Part shown: piece by piece, positions 33,934 through 43,600 of the stretch
How the letters are laid out: every line of letters starts with the position of its first letter
Numbering within the stretch: position 1 is the first letter of the stretch
From: Mermis nigrescens
Lineage: Eukaryota; Nematoda; Enoplea; Mermithida; Mermithidae
DNA length: 64,000 nt
Direction of reading: 5' to 3'
Assembly: GCA_036768485.1 (NCBI GenBank)
Contig: JAVLUZ010000341.1
Location: 3,591,711-3,655,710, forward strand
Notes under the pieces: generated by a model
Told to the model about the DNA's origin: nothing
Seen by the model: the letters and a program-made list of their open reading frames with translations, nothing else
Databases searched by the model: none
Program-made: the position numbers and the translations under genes

Positions 33934-34199
33934 TAGTCTAGCGTTAATACCACTCACGTCAAAGCGCGAAATACGGAGTTCGATTCTGAGCGTAATAGCT
34001 ATTTTTCTTGCCGCGAGGCTTCTGGTCAAGCTCTCGCAGGTTCTATAAGAGCCAATATCAATTGAAGTTACATGCACAATTATGCACATAGGGTGTGAGG
34101 GGTCTCTTCTTATTTCTTAACTCTCCTGTTACCAAGGGGTCACGCACCCTAGTCTTACCCAGGTCTAGATCGAAAATCTATTCATTAGGGAGATGACAA

Positions 34200-36500
34200 A
34201 AATGAATAAAAATACATATTTCTGGTAGCCAAGAGCATGAGAAATTCAAAAATGTCATTAAGTTTGCACAAAACTGAAAATCAATTGAAAAAAACGTATT
34301 TGAATATTCTAAAATGTGTAAGAAATACGATCTGCAACACGCGTAACACTTGTTATAAAATCATGAAATCAAGCTTTTCTAATAAAATATAGGTCAATAC
34401 GTGTTCTTTTGCTCAATAAAACATATGTTGCATTAAAAAAGAGGGTACACTGAGAAGCTTGCCACATAAGAATTTATGGCCTTACAGTAAACTGCAAAAA
34501 ACAGGCAACTAGATCACGGATCTAGAGCTCGGTAAAAGTAGGGTTAAACAAATCTCATTTTGTGCATAAAACCTGTGAAGAACAGCATCCACATAGACGC
34601 AAAATGCGCTTAGATGAATAGCGAAAAACAAATCTGAAAAGTTTATTCAAGAAAGTGTGCCAAAACTAATTTTTCTTTAAATTCTGAAAGCTAGATACCA
34701 TACGGGAAATTAAAATTTTGCAGTATACTTCTGGGAATAAATTATTTCGTTTAATTTGAAACACGAAGTTGCTTTCAGTTTGGTCCTCTGAGCAAATCGT
34801 GGAGTCTTTTGAACTAAAGCATTACACAACCTACATATATGTACATTTAAATTACCTGAAATTCCTTTTTCCTATATGAATCTTCATTACACACATGAGT
34901 AGTACATCCTGACCCTTGAGCTCTACAATGCTTAAGCATAGCACATGCTTAAGCATAGAGCCTCCGTGAGGCGCTAAGCGCCTACAATGGGGTCCATAAT
35001 AAAGCACGAAAGTATAGGCGTGAAGCGCCCAACTATTCACAGTCGGTTATCCAGGACGGGCGGAACCAATTAATTTTAATTTGCATAACTAGTTAGCAGC
35101 CTCCCCCATGCTAATGTTCTAATTTTAGTTCAGATCATCAACTCACAGCACGTTGAAGCATTGGCAGGCTGTTCTATTTTTGCATGTTTTTCGAACTTCG
35201 ACAAAACTTATGTTATTCATTCTCATCTTATTCATAGCTCATGTGGGGTGAGTGAGTAGGGTATACGGTTGAAAAGTAATTTATTAATTTCTACTCTTGT
35301 TCAAAAAAAATAAAAAAAATAAATAAAAATAAGCATCGAATTTGGACACCACACCAAGGAAGCTGGATGTCTTCCTATCCATAAAAAAATTAATTTAGGT
35401 GAGGTGGAGACATGCTACACCTAGGTGGATGCATTTTTGGAAAGGTGGAGACATACTACACCAATACCGCTACCGCTCCCTATATGATATAACGCATTGA
35501 ATTTGTTCATGCCAAAAGTTATGTGAAACAGACTATACATACATATTATTTAATGTTTACGTCTTTTAAAGGCATATTTCAGAGAAAGACTTTTCCAATT
35601 GCTGAAGTCAAATCGAGTTTACAAAGACAAAACGAAGAATAGTTGTGCGGCACGTTATTTTCACACAATTTGAGATTTTGAGTACATTTATGAGTATAAC
35701 TTTTGACCCGCTGGTATTTGTTATGAGAATAAATACAATAAATGATCGCAATTCATTCAGCTTGCTCAAAAATTAGTCCATGTTTCATGTTATAGCATGC
35801 CTACACTTTGATAGTCGGTAAAAGCTGATGAACCTGCTCACCATTGAATAACTCATTTCAGTAAAGTGAGGTTTTTTGAGATGAACTCAAGAACCACTGA
35901 ACGGATTTTCATGAAATAAAGTGTTTTAGATAGACAATTTCAAAATAAAACTATTTTGCCAAAAAAAGTATAGCTATCTTATGTCTACAGTATGCTAGGC
36001 TCGAAAAAGTGCTCAAACTTTGCTTGGTCACTACAGTATACAGGTTAAGTTTCATATTTCGAAAAATAGCAATATAGTTAGATATTTTTGTGCTCTTGAT
36101 TTCACCCCTTTTTGTTTTTCGTGTTTTTGAATAGCTCGTGCTGCAATTCCAATTTAATTTTTTTCCAATATGGCTGCCCCTATAAGGTGTGCATTTTACT
36201 TGCACTATGTTCCATATTTTATGATCTTTAGGCACATTTTAGAAAGCTCAAAAAAAGCTCGTTCGAACGATATCCTATTTGTCTGATTTACTGAAGAATT
36301 CCAGTTTTTCAATATGGCCGCCAAGAAGGTTGTCATACTGTAGCTTTTGATGTTTTCAGCTATTATTCTGTGAGTTTCTGACATATTTCGGAATTTTTTT
36401 CAGTAAATAGCTAGAAAATTTTATGTTCTTTCTAATGAACTATGTCTCATGTTCTGAATCTTTCTAGTTCTTTCAGGGAAGTTCAAAAACCTCAAAATTA
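34200..36500. other. AT-rich stretch without a supported gene
   Basis: No exon with splice signals and no intact transposon. At 34929-34957 the 12-bp palindrome ATGCTTAAGCAT occurs twice, followed by two GCGC palindromes (34970-34982 and 35017-35029). A T/A simple run lies at 35308-35335. The remainder is AT-rich sequence without structure that I can name. Confidence 0.4.
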
Positions 36501-36504
36501 TTCA

Positions 36505-36771
36505 TTGTATGGTGCGGCACCAAAATTTTAGGGGGTGTAAGATTTTTCAAAGGACAAAAAATGACCCTAAAAATGGTGGTATGGCTCAAAAAACACCATT
36601 TTTAAACGTTTCCCATCGAGCAATATCCATTGGCATCAAAAAATTGCGAAGAAAAAACAAAAAAAAACTTTTAAAAATTGAATTTTGGGGGTTATTTTGG
36701 TTTCTGAGGGAGGTATTTTGGTTTCTCGGGGGGGGGGTGTGAACCTCAAAACCCCACCACGCCCAGGTGTG
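36505..36771 (+). mobile_element. Family A MITE with eroded left end
   Basis: Right end GCCCAGGTGTG and all internal A boxes are present; the left end reads TATGGTGCGGCACC. Flanks do not match. Confidence 0.7.
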
Positions 36772-37049
36772 ATGGCATCCTCTGTTGGTTGATTTGCCTT
36801 TGAAAACTAGTTTGATTTTGACTTTTCGAGTTCGAAACGTATCTCTGAAATATACCTTTAAATGATAACATTACCGTTAACGCCTGCTTCTGAAACGTTA
36901 GCTATAACTTTTTTCATCTTAGGTGCGACATTAACGCTATTAAAACCTTAAAATGACATTAACGTACATATGTAGGAACCATACTGCGAAATAGGCTTTA
37001 GATTTCGGAACAATGAGTGAAAACGCTGAGTATGTACCTAATGTAACTG

Positions 37050-37460
37050 CTGTCAGTAGTTACACGCCTTTTGAACTCCGGTTCAATCGCCTATGACGGG
37101 AAGGTAATACCCCAACAGGCATTCAAGCCGATGACGAGCTAAGACGGGCTATAGCGGTATGCCTACCACGCTCACCAGGCCATTATGCACCAATCGATAG
37201 AGCCCATCTGTTGCTCTCTTGGTTGCATCATGCTCACCAATCGATAGAGCCCATCTGTTGCTCTCTTGGTGTTGCATTCGATCGGTATTGCACGCTGCCT
37301 TCTTAACAGTGCTGCAGTCGGGTGTTAACCCGTGAGTTTATGCTTCAGGTGGGCATAAAACTCAGCCGATCCTCGTTTTTGTTTGAGCACTGATTCAGCT
37401 TGCCGCCAACGCGACTGAACACTGATCAGTGGCGGACCTTCGGGTCTGCCCAGTTTTGTG
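37050..37460 (+). ncRNA. Structured GC-richer block, possible RNA gene or SINE
   Basis: This block is richer in GC than its surroundings. It holds a 47-bp tandem duplication (37188-37281), each copy able to form an AGAGC/GCTCT stem; a hairpin at 37334-37363 (GAGTTTATGC against GCATAAAACTC); and an 8-bp stem closed by a TTCG loop at 37431-37450 (GGCGGACC, TTCG, GGTCTGCC). A weak B-box-like CGGTTCAATCGCC lies near 37081. It ends about 165 bp upstream of the ATG of the mucin-like gene, so it could also be part of that promoter. Confidence 0.3.
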
Positions 37461-37625
37461 AGACTATTACACTAATGTAAGCCGATTCATTGTTTATACG
37501 ATCACACGCCATATTTAAACTGATCATCATTTTCCCATTATCAAAATCATTTTGCAATCGTATGTCTTGCTGAGTGGTCGTTTGTTCCAATTGCTCCGTA
37601 ATCGTTTCATTATAAGCTGCGCAAC

Positions 37626-37696
37626 ATGCTCGTATTCCTAGTTTCTGCCTTTATTGTATTATCAGGAATCGGCGATTCTAATTACGGCGTGGAGTC
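37626..37696 (+). CDS. Mucin-like gene, signal-peptide exon
   Basis: ATG after CAAC, then a 16-residue hydrophobic leader and GDSNYGVE. Donor AGTC|GTGAAT leaves phase 2, exactly what the exon at 39194 needs. A donor 8 bases earlier (GGC|GTGGAG) would be in the wrong phase. Confidence 0.65.
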
Positions 37697-40600
37697 GTGA
37701 ATAAACATTACTTATTGATAATTAAATGGTCAAACGAGAACGTTTGTGATTAGGGTTTTTTGGTTGTATTGAAAAGTCTTGATTTTTCGGATTTATGCAG
37801 AATACTAAATGAATGCTTTGCACATAAAGCATATAGGTACAAAAGCTACTCTATGAATAACAGCTTTCGCAAAGGCAGCCCTTATTGCTACAAAACTGGA
37901 AAAATTCAATTTTCCACGGTTTATTTAAAATTTATCTCTTGCTGATGCACTGACCGCAAATATACCTACTTGTTTTAAACAAGTTCGTGTTTGAATAATA
38001 AATTTGTACATGCAGCATACAGATTTCATATCCTCGTGCCTTTATGAGTGCACTTGTCGAAACACTCCAAATTTTTACCTCAAACTGCCTAAAAAATCCC
38101 TAACCAATGGTTTAAGCGTAGGCACAAAAAAACCTAAATCGCTAAAAAATGCCTCCGACGACCTCACGAAACCCCCGAAAAGGGGTAAAACCCCCCCCAA
38201 CTTGGCAACCCTGCACATATCGACCTATTCCATGTTTAGCCTTATTGCTATGCAACTAAGAAAGCTTTGTTCCAATGTGGCAATTCTTAGAATTAGCATC
38301 CTTTTTTATTGAAAATTAATTGGGCAAGTGCTAAACGAAAGCCTATTGAAAGTGATCCGTTTTGAAATGCAGAATACGCATGGCACGTTTTCGTAATTAA
38401 TCGCTTAATTACTTGTGCGTTGTGGATTTTACATATGTAGCCTCATTCCGACACGCGTTCCAGTCAAACAAAAAGAATTTAATTAGACCGCAGTAATCAG
38501 AAAATCAGATTCAAAATTAAGAAAGTCTTTCAAAACTGGTTATCAAGTATTCAGCTTTGATACTACTATTTTGATAAGGATGATATAAAACTTGACTTGA
38601 AATTAAAAAAGTAAAGGAAATTGTGTTGTTAATAGCATGGGTAATTAATAAAATGCACATAACCTACAAAGACTGTCAAGCTTGTTTAGCTTTAGTGAAT
38701 TCATAAACATAAATTTGTCTAACAGAAATTTGAGCGGTTTGGGAGAAAAACTACACATTTAAAAAATAACAATAAATCCGACGCGAAGCGACAAAAAATT
38801 CCGTGGTTGCTCTGAAAAAGTATATGCCTAAACCTGTTTTAGCGTTTTTTGAACTTATTATATTCTTCTTTTTTCTTTCAGGTAACGAAAAGCAGCATTT
38901 TTTATTTTGTGGATGGATGGGTTCCCCGGCGCCATCAATAGTATGTAATGCGTACCTCCTTACCTTATTTGGCAAGGAATACACTTTGCATGTGTCCTCA
39001 AAGTCGACATATGTAAGCCGAATTTCATGCATCTCTATAATTACTTAAAATATGCATTTCCGCGCATAACTGCAAAAAATTCTTGATTCTCTAAAAGTAT
39101 AGTAAAATAAAAGTCTGCAAACCCAGGGAATTGCTAAGCGCAAACTTAATTGATGCATCTGTTTAAAAATAAAAGCACAATTCTTATTTGTAGCGCTCCC
39201 GCGTCAACAATAACCAAAGGAGTGGCATCAAAAATGATCAAAACAGCGGCATCGATAGCGAAAACCGCTGCCGGCACCATCAACGCTACAGGTTATAGCA
39301 CAACAGGGTCATCGATGGCAAACGCCGCTAACAGCTCTTCTGCCGCAGGCTCCGCCGAAATAGTATCATCGACGACGGAAGCAACTGCCGGCAAATCTTC
39401 TGCTGCAGGCTCCACTAAAAAAGTGTCATCGACAACGGAGGCCACTATGCGCAAATCTGCTGCAAGATCTACTAAAATAAGACCATCGATGACGAGCGCT
39501 ACTACCGGCATCGTGACTGCCACACCACAATTAGCGAGTGACCTTAGCTCAATCAGGTCCATTCACAGTGGCTCAACTAGTAAAGGAAAATTGGTGGACA
39601 ACACAGCGGTTGACAAAAGAATTACTGACAGCTCGATTAGCTCTGTTGCAGGGGTCAAAATCGCAACTGGTATAAAAATAACAAAAATTAGTAGTATCTC
39701 TGCTTCGACTGCTTTGGAAGCAATACTCAGCAGCAGTGAAACAGCTAGCGTTAGTACTGATACCACGACAAGCTCCACAAGCAGTACTCTTACGTCCACA
39801 ATCGAATCTAGCTCTGAAAGCTCAAGCGCCACAAAAAAATCCAGCTTTAGAAGCTCCGTCGGATATGGCAAGAGCACTCAGGTAAGCATGAGCACTAGTG
39901 CACATAAAAGTGTTTTGCATATTTTGACTGTTTCCTAATATGATTAAAACTTATATCACTAATTTTTAGTTAATAATTCCAACAAAAAGTGTGTTGAATA
40001 TGGGCACTCCCAGAAATGGGTGTGGGTTTATGCAAATCAGGAATTTTTCTGTAAAATGTGCAGAAAATGCGGAAAAGGCGTAAAAACATATCTCAATAAA
40101 AAGCTGACCAATATCGACGAAGCGTCAGTATACAATTGACGATGCTCAAGAACAGATAGCTTTGACCATAATCGTGCAAGTCGGTTTTCTGTCTTATTTT
40201 TCTGTTTTAGATTAATAAAATTTTGGACTTCTCAAATCGGTATTACCCTTGCTTAGGGCGACTTAGAGACCTCTTACAAGGATTTGCATAAATGTGCGTA
40301 TGTCGTTCAGGCAAAATGATAAGATTATTCGTCACCAGAACATCAATCAATATTTATCAGATAAATGAATTTTTATCGAAGATCCTGAGAAACCTACATT
40401 TCGTGTATAATATTTATAATATATAATATGATATTTATATACATATATATTTATAACATCAATCCTCAGAAACCTACATGTAAAGCAGTTTGTAGAAAAG
40501 ATGAATAGGAAGCGCGAAAAAAGCTTTTTTTATGAAAAACCGACCAATATTAAGGAAGAAAGCTAAAGGGCTTTAAAGTTCACAATTCAACGTGCTCAAG

Positions 40601-43600
40601 AATAAACTGTTCTAATATTAATCCGTGTCTATTTTCTCTCTTTATTTTTCATAGACGGCTTAGTTCAATATAACATAGAATTTAAGGCTGCTTAGGTTAG
40701 CATCACTCTCGTATAGGTCAACGTGCTGCTTAAGTCGGATCGCAGACATTTGAACAAAAATCTGCATAAATTTAATTATTAAACAAAAAAATTTAAAAGC
40801 GATAGTTTATATGTCGTCAGCACATCGGAAATGATATGAAAAACTACTTTCTGTCGAAATGTCAACAGAAATCTGCATTTTGTATATTCTACATACATCA
40901 CCAAAAATACGAATTTGGCAATGAAATCGGATATATTCCCAGAAATAATGAAGGCTTATCAATCAAATTTGTTTTCCGCGCCTTCTTTTTACCTCTTCTG
41001 TATGTTTTATGAAAAATTTGGTTTTTTAAAACCAACTTTTATCCTTTTCTGACGGAACCCACATACTGCATTTACACTGAGGACGTTTTTAGATCAATGT
41101 TTTCACGTGCCTTCTTTTCCGGAGAATAGGACCACACGTGGGTGTGGGGGAGGTTTTGGGGGTATGCAGCCCCCTAGGAGGCCGATCACCCCCAGCAACC
41201 GAAATACCTCCCAGAATTCAATTTTTTGTTTTTTCGCAATTTTTTGATGCCAATGGATAGTGCTCACTGAGAAACGTTGGTAATGGCGTTTTTTCCCCCG
41301 TGCCACCATTTTTAAGACCATTTTTTGACTTTTGAAAAATTACACCCCCCAGAATTTTGGTGCTGCCCACCATACCTGGGCGTGGTTTGGGGGTATGCAC
41401 CCCCCCCCCGAGAAACCAAAATACCCCCCCCCCCCAAATCAAAACACACTTCCCCCAGAATTCAATTTTTGAAATTTTTTTTCCGTAATTTTTTCGATAC
41501 TAAGGGAGAAACGTTTAAAAATGGTGTTTTTCGCCATACCACCATATTTAAGGCCATTTTTTGACCTTTGAAAAATCTTGCACACCCCCTTTCCCCCAGA
41601 ACGTTGGTGCTGTGCCCACCTATGCTGCCCACCTATGCATAGGACTGATCGCTCTTATTGACTGAAAAAAAAAGTTGAGTGGACTGAGTATTTTCTACTG
41701 GACTGTTAGTCATAGGCACACGTGGGCGTGGGGGAGGAGGCGGGTTTGGGGTATGCATCCCCCAGAGGGTCGAATACCCTCCCCCTAAAAGCCAAAATAC
41801 CCCCCAGAATTCAATTTTTGAAATTTTTCCTTTTGTTCGCAATTTTTTGTTGTCAATGGATAGTGCTCGATAAGAAACGTTGAAAAATGGTTTTTCTCGC
41901 CATACCACAATTTTTAAGACCATTTTTTGATCATTAAAAAGTCTATCCCCCAGGATTTTGGTGCTGCTTACCTGTGATCATAGGTGGGCAGCACCGAAAT
42001 TCTGGAGAGTGCAACCTTTTTAAAGGTCAAAAAATGTTCTTTGAAAATGGTGGTATAGCGAGGAAACACAATTTTTCAACGTTTCTCATCAAGCGCTATC
42101 CATTGGCATCGAAAAATTGCGAAAAAAGAACAAAAATTTCGAAAATTGAATTCTGGGGGTATTTTGGTTTTTTCGGGGGAGGGGGTTTTCTGCCTTCAGG
42201 GAGCCGCATCCCCCAAACCCCATCCACGTCCACGTGTGCTGCTAGTGTTTATATCGGACGCTTTTCCTTGTAATAATATGGCTCGGTAAAAAAGTATGTC
42301 GATTTCAAGCCTGCTAAGGATTACATTGCAACTTCAAGCATAATTTTTTATGGATAGTGTTTATAAACATTGAATTTGTCATCAGCTGACAATTTATTTA
42401 ACTGGAATTCTGTTGCAAAGAAGCAAAGTAGATACCTATCAGAAATAATGGACGGCTCTTCACCGCTATATCCAAAACATCAGCCAGTCCATGAAATGTG
42501 TCCCATCCCATCCAAATGTCCAATATCTTCTACTTGCAAAATATTTTAATTTGCTTGCTACCACTACTTCCAAGCTATAAGCCGTTCTTTTATAGACTTA
42601 TCTTATCGTAATTACCGGTAGATTTGATGGACTGTTCGATATAAGAACCAACCGCACATGATCTTGAGGGGTTGGGGTTTTCACACCCCAGTAAAATTTT
42701 AACCCCCACCCAAATTTTTTTTCACCCTCCCTCTAGAATTCGCGATTTTTCAAGTTTCCAAAAATTTCGTAGAAAGGGTGCTTCTTTTTAGCGTTTTTAC
42801 TTATCTACATATTTGCTCAAAAGTGTCAAATTTTGGGCGCTTCGCGCCATATGGTCATGTTTTGACTATATTTTGTCCAATTTTTTTCGGCTTTTTTAAT
42901 TTTTTGGAATTTTTGTTTTTAGGCTCTAAAGAGGATGGAGCATCGTCAGAAACGTCGAAAAAAGATGTTTTTGACGCGTGCGTACCATTTTTGGACCCAA
43001 AAAGGCACTTTAAAAATTTCATTTCGCTCAGAATTCCCATGCTGTGCATGTCAAGAACAAAAATATGTTCAAAAAGCATGCGTATCGGTATTTCCCTTGC
43101 GAAAAAATTAACTATTCTGACTCGAAATTTCTCTTGTTCTAATTTTACTTAAAACTTGCAGAGCGAAGTAAGCAAAGAATATTTTTCTCACTTGTGGTTG
43201 TTTAAATATTTTATTAATGTTACTTTTGAATATTTTTTTCATATTCTTAGAACCTTGTGTTTTTATGTCGATATTTTGTTCAAAGAAGACTGCGGGCACT
43301 CCAACCTGGATATACGCCGTCGTCTTTGTCGCTGTGATCCTAGTAGTAGTAAGTTTGATAGTAGTTTGCGTCCGCTACTGTGCGGGTACGCAGCCTTCGA
43401 AAGAAGCCGACGAATGGGCAAGTGGCAAAAGTTTGGCAGCTAAAGCCGGCGAGGCTGTGCCGAAAAAATCTTTAGTCACTAGCGAAGACAAAGAAAGCAG
43501 CGAGTCCGAATCCGATGAATCCTCTGAAGGTGACCTAAAGTAGTAAACCGCAAGTTCTGTTATACGATACTGCTCTGGAATGGACTGGAACTGACATGCA

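Noticed and set aside
34929..34957. Repeated ATGCTTAAGCAT palindrome as a regulatory site
   Set aside because: Only two copies, no gene nearby, and it sits beside transposon-type palindromes.
38803..39048. Frame after a polypyrimidine tract and CAG at 38880, possible exon of the mucin-like gene
   Set aside because: It would break the phase match between 37696 and 39194, and its composition (aromatic, no Ser/Thr) does not fit.
39293..39877. Minus-strand frames opposite the Ser/Thr-rich exon
   Set aside because: Shadows of the coding strand: TCN and ACN codons read backwards give few stops.
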